From Macrobrachium rosenbergii (taxonomy: Eukaryota > Arthropoda > Malacostraca > Decapoda > Palaemonidae), in contig NC_089767.1 in NCBI RefSeq assembly GCF_040412425.1, forward strand, positions 43,477,009 to 43,541,008: a stretch of 64,000 bases of DNA, given 5' to 3'. The notes under the pieces were generated by a model. That model was not told where the DNA came from and ran no database searches. It was given only the letters and a program-made list of their open reading frames with translations. Made by a program: the position numbers and the translations under genes. The first letter of the stretch is position 1, and the number at the start of each line of letters is the position of its first letter. This document shows, piece by piece, positions 1 to 19,599 of the stretch.

Positions 1-580
1 ATGACCGAATGATATTCGGGATGGGGGCATTTGCTAGCTGTAAGTAAATTAAGAGGATAACTGATTGATTTAAGACTTATTCGGAGTCACGTAAGTGAAT
101 GTGACGGGTTCATATGATACAGACGGACAACTTTCACGAACGGATAAAGGAATGAACGAATAAACATTTCTCGAAAGACCAGGGCGGGCGTTTGTGACAG
201 ATAAATAATTACATAAACAAGGGGACGAGAAAATATAAATACGACTAAATAAAACGGGTAAAAGGAGATAATATTAGCAAAATACATCAACGTATACATC
301 AAGGGAATGCACAAATGAATGGGTAAATAAACAAATTAATGGGAAAATAAATATCATGGAAGATAGGGTATGCAGAAACTGTCACTCGAGAAATTACTTA
401 ATGAAATAAAGTGGATCTTTAGAACCATACATTAAAAAGAAACGTAAGGCAAAGATATCGTTTCCTTACGAAGTATCTAAATAATCACTGACATTCTTAA
501 AGAGGTCATGTGACTTATAAAAATTAGGTCGGGTGAGGTCACTGACATTATACATTCCGGTCATAGCCAAGGTAAGCCTC
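1..580. other. Unassigned AT-rich spacer
   Basis: No exon, RNA gene or clear repeat recognised. Confidence 0.5.
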
Positions 581-646
581 TATTTATGCAGATAAATAAT
601 GACAAATATGATATGGCTAGAATTGGAAAGAGTAACAAAACGAAGG

Positions 647-702
<56 letters not shown>
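647..702 (+). repeat. (AAT)n microsatellite
   Basis: Pure trinucleotide run of about 56 bases. The asparagine run it would encode is not a gene. Confidence 0.95.
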
Positions 703-703
<1 letters not shown>

Positions 704-1109
704 GTGTTATCGATACTACTTGTGTTTTCACAATCATTACCGTCTTTATAGCACTATTTTCACTAGTTTTACCCTACTTATAACACTAATTTTAGTCACT
801 TATAAAGAAGAGAAACAGCCAAAAATTTATGAAAAAGCAGAAGATATCGCCACCAAAAAAAAAAAAATGGACGACCAACCCGAAGACTCAAAGCAAGTGG
901 ACCACATCAGATATCGACCTCCCATATAATTACTCTCCAGCCTCCCGCCCCGAGATACTCCCGATACTACGAGCGCCCAATTATGCTTTCACACAGACAC
1001 TTCAGGCACTCGCTGCATAATTCGCCAGGGCGTGGCTTAAAGGAAACGATAATTAAGATCGGTGCAATCAATCTCCAGCGAGGAGTGGAGATTCGCTGGA
1101 TGGGGTTAT

Positions 1110-1262
1110 CGCCACTCATTATGTATGCATGTATAGCAGATCTTTCTCTCTCTCTTTCTCTTTCTACCCCAGTTATTTTTTTTCTCATTTTATATTATGT
1201 ACAGCAGATCTTTCACTGTTTATTTTTGTCTTATTTTTCTCTCATTATTTATGCATGTATAT

Positions 1263-1335
<73 letters not shown>

Positions 1336-1800
1336 TCAGGTTTTTTCTCTCATTGTATATTATGCACAGTAGATCTTTCACTATTTATTTTTTCTATTAT
1401 TTTTCTCTCATTATTTATGAATATATGCATGTGTAGCAGATCTTTCTCTCTCTTTCTCTTTTACCTCAGTTTTTTTTCTCTCATTGTATATTATGTACAG
1501 TTGATCTTTCACTCTTTATTTTTATCTTATTTTTTCTCTCATTATGTATGCATGTATAGCAGATCTTTCTCTCCCTTTCTCTTTTACCTCAGTTATTTTT
1601 CTCTCATTATATATTATGTACAGCAGATCTTTCACTCATTCTTTTTTTATCTTATTTTTTTCTCTCATTATTTATGCATGTATGCGTTTGTATATATGTA
1701 CAGTATAGCATATCTTTCTCTCTCTTTCTTCTTTATCTCAGTTATTTATTCTCTCATTATATACGTATGTATGCTCGTGCGTATTTGTAGCTGATCTCTC
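1110..1800 (+). repeat. Pyrimidine-rich tandem array, about 122-bp unit
   Basis: The block ATGCATGTATAGCAGATCTT then TCTCTC recurs near 1122, 1247, 1425, 1545 and 1670, with a second block TATTATGTACAGCAGATCTT between them. One unit has expanded its CT run to a pure (CT)n at 1266-1329. Several long ORFs of repeated Ser-Leu here are artefacts. Confidence 0.8.
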
Positions 1801-1921
1801 TCTGTCACCCTCTCTCATTTTTAGTTATTTTTTTAGGTCACGACCTCGCCTTAGGGAAAACTGGCTGCATTCTACCCACCTAAGCTTCTTGTTTCTCTAT
1901 TTTGATGTGAAAAAAGAACTC

Positions 1922-1974
1922 TTGGTCAGTAATCTATTGCATATCAATAGATATAAATAAAACTTACATTTCAA

Positions 1975-2035
<61 letters not shown>

Positions 2036-2232
2036 CAGAAATGAATTTCATATCAATAGATATAAATAAAACTCAAGTTTCTACAAATCGAGAGAGAGAA
2101 AAGTCAGTAATGAATTCCATATCAATGGACATAAATAAAACTTAAATTTCCACAAATCGAGGAGAGAGATTGAGAGAAAGAGGTCAGTATGATTTTCATA
2201 TCAATAGATATAAATAAATTTAAATTTCTGCA

Positions 2233-2272
<40 letters not shown>
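1922..2272 (+). repeat. Tandem array with embedded (GA)n, four units
   Basis: Four copies of a block like CATATCAATAGATATAAATA then AAACTTAAATTTC, at about 1937, 2048, 2118 and 2197. Each is followed by a GA run of different length (about 55, 10, interrupted, and 37 bases). The unit is about 75 bases without the GA run. Confidence 0.8.
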
Positions 2273-2273
<1 letters not shown>

Positions 2274-2633
2274 CGATGATGACTTTGTGCCAGGGGAAGG
2301 CGTTAGGCCTTGGGATATGCGGAGATGAAATTCGTCTCCAGCCATTATTCTGATGAGGCATTCTGGTGTCCCACCCCAACCCCCCGGGGGCAGCCACACG
2401 CGTCAGACTTAGTCTGTTTATGGCGACAAGCCTCTCCTCGGCTATTAAGGACATGTCAGGCTGACGTAGGCTGCTAATATTTGTCTGTCCGGTGTCAAAA
2501 ACGGCGTGTTTTACCCACTTCTTTCCGCTCGGATGAAAGGGATGTATTCGGTATATGTGTGCTATATGTTTCTATGCGTGTATACGCATGTATACTTATA
2601 GCATGTATGTCATGTAATTCATAACGCGTGTGT

Positions 2634-2660
2634 ATATATACATATATATATATATATTTA

Positions 2661-2736
<76 letters not shown>

Positions 2737-2755
2737 CATATATGCATGCATTTAT
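2634..2755 (+). repeat. (TA)n microsatellite, interrupted
   Basis: TA/TATA run with a few single-base interruptions. Confidence 0.9.
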
Positions 2756-3198
2756 AAATATAATATGTATTACTTAATGTATGCACGCATGCATCAAGGA
2801 TGCTTGTGGAAGTATACAGTATGTGAGCGTATGGGTATTAAGAAGAAAGCTCCAATAGTAATAAAAAGGGCCGTCTGTCTGATAAATATAACGCCATAAA
2901 TAACCTCATATTTGCAGCCCCTGTTAGGTATAATTTCTTATTCCAGAGCACTTTTTCCATCCTTTCCGAGGGCCGTCAACGTTAGGCTCTATAATAAGAC
3001 AAAATTGGTACATACATTCTCTCTGCTTCTCGGTTTTCTGAGTAGAAGATGGCGTCCAGCGCGCTTTTCTTCAGTGGAATTTCGAAGAGTCCTTGAATAT
3101 GAATTTGAGGAATAAATCTTTAAAGGGTGCTACCGCTCTTCCCTTCAAAGGTGTCTTCGTTCCATGAGTTTTAATGGAGAATATTGTAATTCAAAGGT

Positions 3199-3309
3199 GA
3201 TTTTGATGACAGAATAATCTTTTCAGCTCCAAGGGTTTTTCACTTCCATTAAAACTTGTGGAAATGCTAAAAAACCCTGGAAGTTGAAATGATTATTGTC
3301 ATCAAAATC
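3199..3309. repeat. Long inverted repeat (hairpin) about 41-bp arms
   Basis: Arm 1 (3199-3240) starts GATTTTGATGACAGAATAAT; arm 2 (3269-3309) ends ATTATTGTCATCAAAATC, its reverse complement with a few mismatches. The loop is about 28 bases. Resembles a small foldback element. Confidence 0.8.
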
Positions 3310-3772
3310 TCCTCTAGACTGAAACGTTGTCTGTCAGTTTCCAACACGTGCAGATCAGTTTGATTTAGAAATTGAACAAAGCGATAACAGCACCGTTCAC
3401 TACAAACTCTAGCTAGACCTTGGTGAAACACCAGCCTGAATTTTCTTAAGCATGTAGAAGCCTATTTGTTGCAACAGAAATAAATCTGTTTCTGGAGTGT
3501 TTTAAATTTAGAGACCTATCTAGGCTTTCGGGCTGTTCTTCTCGTCGTACGAGGGAACTTAACTCCTTTTTCGCCCTAGAGTGAGGTCACAGCAAGCCAC
3601 ACTGTGGCACAGTGCCCTGTCATCTTGGGCGTCACACAAGCCAGGATGGGCAGGAGGAGGTTACGCAGGAGTCATCCTTCCCCTGCTCAATGACGTGACT
3701 GAGAAACTGACATTTGCTGTCAAACAGTTTAGCAATTATGAATTTGTTTCATGACCTAAGAATGGTACCATG

Positions 3773-3775
<3 letters not shown>

Positions 3776-3857
<82 letters not shown>
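3776..3857 (+). repeat. Compound (TC)n-(CA)n microsatellite
   Basis: About 58 bases of TC followed without a gap by about 24 bases of CA, 80 bases before the Gfrl exon A acceptor. Confidence 0.95.
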
Positions 3858-3935
3858 TCTGTCTCATGAACTGTGTCCATATCTCATGAATGGTGTGTCC
3901 ATACGTCAATTCCTCCATTTCCTTCCCCGGAACAG

Positions 3936-11575
<7,640 letters not shown>

Positions 11576-11900
11576 TGCCATTCGACGCGGCAGAAGGAAA
11601 CAGATTAAGACACCATGCTGATAAGATACATTAAAAAAAAAAAAAAGAGAGAGATATAAGTGAATAAATATATAAAGTATATAGTTTCTTTAACGTTTCG
11701 CGCGAGACGCACAAACCTGTCCCGGACTCTACAAATTAACCGTTGATCTTTCCCGCTTCGATGAACTACTGCAGACAGAACGGACTTTGAAATCCCACGC
11801 CCTATAGTCAGACAGTCTTTTCAAATCATAGTATTTTTGATAAGTTCTCTAGAAAGAAAAAAAATAAACAAAACATATTAGTATGTAGTAAAATGTGACA
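11576..11900 (+). other. Probable Gfrl 3' UTR with two poly(A) signals
   Basis: Downstream of the stop there is no further coding signal. AATAAA occurs at 11663-11668 and at 11863-11868, either of which could end the transcript. A pure A tract of about 14 bases precedes the first signal. Confidence 0.5.
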
Positions 11901-12633
11901 ATGTATAATAGTATTTAACTTCATTTAAACAAACGCTATATTTTTACATCACTTCGTCTGTTCCACAAGTGCTTTTGACTGAAAAGAAGAGAGAGGATAA
12001 AAAAAAATACAATAAATAGTGGAAGTGAGAAAGAACGAAGAGCAGGTGTAAACGAGACTCAAGCATTGCAGTTGTCGTTCTCACGTGAGAGTTATGGAAG
12101 ACAGGGTGCCAAATATTTGGAAGGCTTGAGTTCCGCTCTTCTTGGAAAGAAATGCCATCTGGTGGACTGTGCGAGTGGTTGCAAAAGAAAGGGAAATCAC
12201 CCGAAGGAACAAGAAAACCGATGATGATATTTGAAAATCTCTGAGAGATTCCTTGAAAGATGAAATACTGAAAGGTCAGAGGCAAATGAATATTGAAGAT
12301 TCGTACCTTTTCGGTTGAATGACATTATGGTATTTTGACATTTTGGTATTTTCAGTGATGGAAGGAAGAGAGAAAATCGCCTCTTCACGAAAAATAATGA
12401 AAAAAAAGAGTCGACGATATGAATTCAATTTTTTGCCTTTTAAGTTTTCTTGAAGATAAAGCGAAGGACATTTTAGTTGTGTTGTTCCATCGATGCTACT
12501 TTGAGAAAAATGGAAGAAGAAGAAGAAGAAGCAGAAGCAGTAGTCTCGGTGCAGAGACGTACCAATGTATGGAGTATAAAGGAAGTGAAAATAAGGTGAA
12601 TATAAATAAGGAAAATGGAGATACAAGAAATAC

Positions 12634-12685
12634 GGAAGAAGAAGAAGAAGAAGAAGAAGAAGAAGAAGAAGAAGAAGAAGAAGAA
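12634..12685 (+). repeat. (GAA)n microsatellite
   Basis: About 17 GAA units; reads as poly-Glu or poly-Phe/Ser in spurious ORFs. Confidence 0.95.
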
Positions 12686-12987
12686 ATACATAAATAAGCA
12701 CTCCTCCTTCCTGTACCATTACCATCGTCATCCACTTGTCTATTAGAGAGAAATTAACTTCACAATGAAAAAATGCTCATTTCCTTCCCCGCCCCCCGCC
12801 CCCGTCTCTGTCTCTACCCAGTCTCCCCCTCCCTCCGCCCCTCTAACTCAACTCCAGCCCACGCTCCCGCGCGCCCACCAACCCACTTTTTTGTGAAATG
12901 GGAAAGATGCATGCTCTGCTTTCCCCATATTTGGTGGCGAAGAAGCAACGGAAAACGGTGTTTGGTCGTTTGTCACTTGAGCTTTTC

Positions 12988-12990
<3 letters not shown>

Positions 12991-13063
<73 letters not shown>
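12991..13063 (+). repeat. (CT)n microsatellite
   Basis: Pure CT run of about 73 bases. Confidence 0.95.
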
Positions 13064-13065
<2 letters not shown>

Positions 13066-13069
13066 GGTA

Positions 13070-16000
13070 CACCGCTAACATAGCAATTTACCATAATGTT
13101 TGATGTCCAGTTTTTTACATGTCATTTGTAATCGTGCGGTCTAGCTAGAGATTATTTTCCATTGTGTAAATTAGTGTAATTAGCTCGTTAGTACTGACGA
13201 TTCCTCGGGAGGAAGTTCGGTTATTTCTTGCAGTGTGGTCCATCATTATCATCACCATCATCGTCACGTGACCATCGTTCATCATCATCACCATTATTAT
13301 TATGATCATCACCATGTGTAATAACAATAATGTCCTGCTTGTCTTTATCACTTTTATTTACATTTTTTTTTTTAAATCACCAGATGTTTAAATACTGTTG
13401 TATTGATCCGAAGCAATCCATAACGAGCTTACATAACTTGTATAACTTAATTCGTTTCGTTTCTTGTCTGGATTACACATTGTTGGCTGTCGTCGAGTCC
13501 CAAGAATAGGAAATAAAAGAACATTGTTGGTAAGAATAGCGCTGAGGACAAAGAAGATACTTCCCTTTGTGAAAAAAAGGTTCGATTAACATTCTTGAAT
13601 AGAAGCTGTTACTTATATTGTGTGAAAAAAATAATTACCATATAAATCCAGTAATCCTAAAAATGCCAGTGGCCTTGGAAAACCTGTGGATTTCTCTGGG
13701 AAATAATGACCATTTTCGGGAGAATAGATCAGTGGCCGTGTTAGGAAAACAATGCCAGTATCTTATAGGAATACAATGAAGGTTTGTGCAGATATAATGA
13801 ACGCCTGAGAGAGAAAAGTAGTAACCAGTTTCAGAAAAAAATGTCGATAATATTTCAAGAAAATATGTACCATTTTAGGAGCAGAATTTTACCAGTTAAC
13901 AACATTTCCGTTAGCTATTTTCTAAATAGGGTCAAGAACAAAGGAAAAACATTACCAGTAACCTAATGACAACGCGTACAGAATGAGGTCATGGAAAACC
14001 CTGTGAGAATTAAGGTGATGTCACAAGAAGCGTGACGATGCCAACGTGAACCTTGTGTTGTATCACATAGGTCTACAGCTTCCTAGTGACTTACGCTGTG
14101 CTGTTACAATACTGACAATGAACTAATCATTTTTGCGAAGCCTCGGCTGTCCACTCCATCGTAAGCTGTGACATTGTGTTCGCTTTAGAATTAAGATGAA
14201 ATATAAGAAAACAGAGCCAAGATAACAGATATTCAAACTGAATGCCACTTTGCTGTAGGTCTCACACTGGCAAAGTTAACTAACTAAAGAATAATCACCT
14301 TTCACGCGAGCTTTCTCGGTAATTTCAGTATTCACGTTAGCACTGTAGACCTATCCTCCAAACCTCGAGTTTTTTTTTTTTTTTTTTTTTTTTTTACATT
14401 TTTAATCTCATACGCCATGAAGTTCTGTAGCTGGAGACACAGACATGAAAACAAGTTATCAAGGATCGGGTTAGTTGTCATCACAAGCATTTACCAAGAA
14501 CAAAAATAATTCAGCTTATAAGGAATAAGTTCAGAAATACCCTTGAAGAACGTACAAAAGCGTAAGATAAAATGCATCCACAAATAATATCGTCAAGTGT
14601 GGTCAGTAATTGAAAAAGCTTTATTAATCAGAAAGCGTCGTACTATGCTATACTTGCTATAAGTAAGTTCCACTTGGCAACTCACGTAACTTGTTTCCCC
14701 ATTCGTGATTCTTGGCTGCCTGCAATCAGCCTAGGCTTTCAGTAGTACTTCTGTTTTTTGTGTACACGTTACTCGGCCTATTATAGTTAATCGTTTTCAG
14801 AATGATATAATTATTTTCTAGTGAATAGGCAGTACATAACGGTAAGTCATATTGATGTGCGTTAGAAATTAGGCCCCGGTTCATTACAGTATATTTTGTA
14901 GGATTAAGTTTAGCGAAAAACCAAAAGACACTTATTCTCAGGTATGACAAAAGTATTCGACCGACAATACTGATTGGTATGTTTACTACTTAACTGATCA
15001 CCTCATACATTACAATATTTTAATAACAATAGTTTTCGCGCAGCCTAGCAAGGATGAAAGGGTAAAATATACATGAAATTTTCATAATAAAGAAGCAGTA
15101 GAGGTCGCAAGTGACTGCAGACGGTTGCAGGCAGTTTTCTCGTTGCTCCCTACCAAACGTACGATGTTAGTGTTTTGATTTACTTAATTCCAGTTCGAAG
15201 TAAATGTTTTAGAGTTTATAATTCGCGTTTTTTGTTAAATATAACTATTATTTATTTAGATACGACTGCTTTCTGGCAGTAACGAATGCTTTTTCACTTG
15301 AAATTTAAATACGTATTTAGATATTAGTACATTTTTTTTTCAACGCTCAACGTCTTCTAAGTTGGGTTGTTCTGGAGATAAAATATATACTGTAATGATC
15401 ACTGCCACATTCAAGTTTGCAGTCAAGGTATGAATGTGGCAGTGGATGTTGTGTTGTTTTCTCTCTGGAAACACCCAATATTTGAGGATACGTCCATGTG
15501 ATTAAATATATATATATGTATTGATAGGTAATACATTTGCCTATGAACTCCCAAAATCGAAAATGTGGCGTCACACATATCATATACATTTTACATGTTT
15601 TTACAGTTAGCTTGTTGATTACGTAATCATGTGATTTGCAGTTACAGTTAACTTATTGATTACTTAATCATGTGAGTTGCAATTGATGCTCAGGAAAGTG
15701 AAATTTTTAAATCAGAGCCTAAATTGATTGTGTGAGGTATAAAAGGCTGTGTAAATTGTATATCAGGTAAATTGAAGTAAAACTTAGTTGAATGTATCAA
15801 GATTTTTTGTGATTTATATTTTTCACTCATGCGAAAGGATTTTATTCTAGATTGTAAATATCAAATATTTTACTTTTTGGGTAAAAAGATTTCCCTGATA
15901 ATTTACCAAGATAAAAAGTCATAGGTATAGTTTGCAATTAGCTTGAAAATGTTTGTTTCATACTATAGTTATTTTCAATAAAGCAGATATTTAACCTGTG

Positions 16001-16500
16001 AATATTTTTCCATTAAATTAAAAAAAATTTCTTGCATTAAAAAAAAAATATTCCAAAAAATTCTTTCACGAATTTCACTATAGTCGTTCTTTTAAAGAAA
16101 TATTTTCGTGTCGCGTTCTCTTAAACCATTTTCCTGTTGAATCTGAAAAACTCGCATAGTTTTGTAGTAAAAAAAAAAAAAAGTAAGTTTGCTTTTGATC
16201 CTATCTGAGTGCCTTCCCATCAGTAAAATAATTTTTCTAGGGTTAATGTTCTAGGGTTTTTTAAATTCCAAAATATATATATATAAAGCAGCATTATGCA
16301 AAGATTTTATGTATTTTGAAGTTATGTACCTCAATTTGTGCAACTTTTTAAAATTTGGTTAATGATGCCCTGGAAGCTAAATGGTTGTAGAATAAGAATT
16401 TTTGTTTACCTGTGTAAACTATTTCTGATAAGGGTTTTTTTCCTTTTAGGTGTAGTATATATGCCAATCTGAGTTACTTTTTTGAGCTAAATTTCTCCAT
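13070..16500. other. Spacer without recognised genes
   Basis: AT-rich. Contains a CAT/ATT-rich patch (13,240-13,320), a T27 run (14,370-14,396), the 14-bp inverted repeat at 15.4 kb and a 42-bp duplication around GATTACGTAATC (15,603-15,690). No coding exon seen. Confidence 0.5.
15400..15444. repeat. Perfect 14-bp inverted repeat
   Basis: CACTGCCACATTCA and TGAATGTGGCAGTG, separated by 17 bases. Confidence 0.9.
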
Positions 16501-16519
16501 TCCTTAATCTCACACACAC

Positions 16520-16521
16520 AC

Positions 16522-16592
<71 letters not shown>

Positions 16593-16630
16593 TATATACA
16601 GTATATGCATATATATATATATAATATATT
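16520..16630 (+). repeat. (TA)n microsatellite with CA/TG flank
   Basis: TA run of about 70 bases, then interrupted TA and TATG; bordered by short CACACA on both sides. Confidence 0.9.
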
Positions 16631-17938
16631 ATTTTATATATGTATATATATAATACATATACACATACATACACACGCACACACACACACACAAATTGCT
16701 AACTGTCATTCTTGTACACATCTCAGAACAAGACAGATTCGTTCTGATACAAATAGGAAGCGAAAACAAAAAGTTAATGAAATAGAACAGCCAACATAAC
16801 ATTTTCCTCGTCTTTCCATTCTCGCAAAGAAACAAGGACTCATTAGTCCGGGAAAATCGACTCGCGGACGTACAGCGAACCATTAAAAAAAAAAATAAAA
16901 AAAAAAGATTTCTAGGTCAACAAACACAAGGGAATGCCAGGCAGACCGTGAAAAGGTCCGACTATTATACTTCTTCAGCGTTGGATGCGTGCAAATTATA
17001 TATATAATATATACTTTTTTTTTTATTAAAGTTTATATATATATCATGAGACCTCAATACTTCGAGCTGTCACGGGACGGTTTAAAAAAAAAAAAAGGGG
17101 GGGTACAGATGTGATGAATAACTTTCAAAAAAAAAATTTTTTTTATATGCTTATGAAGATCACAGAGGGAGATTTAGGCGTTGCGTCATTTTTTAGATGT
17201 TTTCCATAAGTTCGTTCTATGTCGTGTAGTGTACATTTAGATACTATAGAATAACTCTGATCCAGACAAATTTGCGAGTTAGTGAGTTTTGTAAAATCGA
17301 GAAATAACAGTCCTCAGAATATATACAGTCGTATACATGCGTGTATGTATATGCCCATGTATACACTGGTGTATATTTTGCATGTATATGTATATATGAT
17401 TGAACACTTTGAGTCCGTCTGTGCTTGCCATTGACTGAAACATCACTCTCTTTCCAAGGTAGAAATGATGAAAATGCTTTCTAAAACATTCAGACGTTCC
17501 CAAGGAAGCCTTTAACCGGTTATTGTGAAATTAATATTAAAAAATGTAGGTTCACCTAAGTCGAGTTTTTGCAAACGCAATGCATGCATACAGGCAGTAT
17601 TTCAAATGCAAACGGGACCATAACATACCTGTTTGCCTATTTATACTCCAGATACCCGTGTATAAAGCTTTTGATGGGATTTTTGAAATGGCCGATGTCA
17701 TTCGCTTTGGGTTCGACTTGTCTTAGCAAACGAAAAGCTCTGTGTGTCACATATCATGTGTGCTTCATGTGTTTTGCACTATAGGTTTTAATATCGTGTG
17801 TTTTAATAACGGTTTAAATGTCACCCATAAGCCTCCTCCCCCATAGAAATAATTAGGCCCATATCCTCGCTAGCTTTATCCGTCAGCGCCTTTCAGATGA
17901 GCTACCTACCTCTTTACTTTCCATCGTTAGGTTAAAAA

Positions 17939-18590
17939 AAAAAAAGTTGTCATTGGTCCAGCCAATCGGAGTGGAGATAAAAAGAGTTGTCATTGGTCCA
18001 GATAATCGTAGTGGAGATAAAAAGAGTTGTCATTGGTCCAGCCAATCGGAGTGGAGATAAAAAGAGTTGTCATTGGTCCAGATAATCGGAGTGGAGATAA
18101 AAAGAGTTGTCATTGGTCCAGATAATCGGAGTGGAGATAAAAAGATTTGTCATTGGTCCAGATAATCGGAGTGGAGATAAAAAGATTTGTCATTGGTTCA
18201 GATAATCGGAGTGGTGATAAAAAGAGTTGTCATTGGTCCAGCCAATCGGAGTGGAGATAAAAAGAGTTGTCATTGGGCCAGCCAATCGAAGTGGAGATAA
18301 AAAGAGTTGTCATTGGTCCAGCCAATCGGAGTGGAGATAAAAAGAGTTGTTATTGGTCAAGCCAATCGGGGTGGAGATAAAAAGAGTTGTTATTGGTCCA
18401 GCCAATCGGAGTGGAGATAAAAAGAGTTGTCATTGGTCCAGCCAATCGGAGTGGAGATAAAAAGAGTTGTCATTGGTCCAGCCAATCGGAGTGGAGATAA
18501 AAAGAGTTGTCATTGGTCCAGCCAATCGGAATGGAGATAAAAAGAGTTGTCATTGGCCCAGCCAATCGGATTGGAGATCGTTGGTTGGAA
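17939..18590 (+). repeat. 40-bp minisatellite, 16 exact-length copies, with CCAAT/ATTGG boxes
   Basis: Copies start every 40 bases from 17949 to 18549 with no length change. The core is GTCATTGGTCCAGCCAATCG then GAGTGGAGATAAAAAGAGTT. Every copy has ATTGG. Eleven have CCAAT (copies 1, 3 and 8-16) and five have GATAATC instead (copies 2 and 4-7). Most also have AGATAA. ATTGG and CCAAT are the two orientations of the NF-Y box, so each unit holds an inverted pair. Confidence 0.95.
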
Positions 18591-18599
18591 GTGGGTATC

Positions 18600-18775
18600 A
18601 CTTGACTGAGACCCAGCCAATCAGAGTTGACGACGTACTAGGTCAGAAGCTGTCACAGGACTTATCAGTCAGTCAGTCAGCTAGAGCGAAAGCATTGTGT
18701 CTATCTTCGGTAACTTGTGACGACGAAACTGTTCCCAGTCGCGTATGTATCAGCGACGCTTAGGTTAAGCTTGTA
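18600..18775 (+). promoter_or_regulatory. Candidate TATA-less promoter beside the minisatellite
   Basis: Directly after the array comes CCAGCCAATCAGAG (18611-18624, a strong NF-Y-type box), then a CRE-like TGACGACG, and about 45 bases further TCAGTCAGTCAGTC, which contains repeated arthropod initiator-like TCAGT. The following 100 bases have higher G+C than the spacers and a donor-like GGTAAC. No TATA box. The next plus-strand gene seen, the CPLANE2-like copy at 27.2 kb, needs an upstream noncoding exon, but a link is only a guess. Confidence 0.3.
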
Positions 18776-19441
18776 CGTTTCTGGTGATCATCGTAGTAGT
18801 AGCATTATCATTTTCATCTCGCCTTCATTCGTTCTCGCTCAGTTTGTCGAATTATGCAGGATTCCTTTAATTCGCGTTTGATTTTTCTCTTGTTTTAATG
18901 CTATGTTAGTTGGTGTATTCATAGACCCTCATTCATTTCCTTTATCGATGGGTTAAGAAGAAAATTTACCCGGAAACATTACGAAACAGTGCATGATCTG
19001 ATGGGAAATATGTATATTGTGATTTTACTTCTTTTTGTCATTTATTCTTGACAGTTTGTTATCCCCCGGGTCGAAGTGCTGGTATAATTAAGCTCTTTTT
19101 AATATATTTTCGCTGTTCAGGTGTTAAGTCCTAATAATCACTACCGTGAAACCAACGCCTGTTTGTACACTTCAGATTATACCTTGAATATTTTTTTTAA
19201 TGGTATTAAGTAGATGTCCATCACATGTACATACCATCCGTTGTTCCAAAAGGTACTCTGAAGATTGGAGAGGACGAGACAGAAACGTTGATTCAAGTGA
19301 TGCTTTTACGAGCATTCCGTGGATTGAGCTAACCGATTCAAGCACTTGTTGGATGTAATGTACTATTTCTTAAAAAAAAAAAAAAAAAAATTCACGCTCG
19401 CAGACTTCTTTAGTTTTTGTGAGAGGTCGGTTTTTCTCTAA

Positions 19442-19445
<4 letters not shown>

Positions 19446-19536
<91 letters not shown>

Positions 19537-19588
19537 TTTCTGAGAAGTTTCCACTTGATGTTATGAAGTTTCCACTTGATGTTATGAA
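19446..19588 (+). repeat. (TA)n microsatellite plus 24-bp duplication
   Basis: TA run at 19446-19533, then two copies of GAAGTTTCCACTTGATGTTA at 19547 and 19565. Confidence 0.9.
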
Positions 19589-19599
19589 TTGTTATTGAT

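Noticed and set aside
2341..2400. ACCCCCCGGGGG palindrome-like run
   Set aside because: Short and isolated; no partner or context.
12473..12735. Poly-Glu, poly-Phe and poly-Ser ORFs on both strands
   Set aside because: They are six-frame readings of the (GAA)n microsatellite with no splice or homology support.
17939..18590. CRISPR-like array
   Set aside because: Repeats are directly adjacent with no unique spacers, in a eukaryotic genome; it is a minisatellite.
18467..18763. 98-codon ORF through the end of the minisatellite
   Set aside because: It is mostly the 40-bp unit read across frames; the flank looks regulatory rather than coding.
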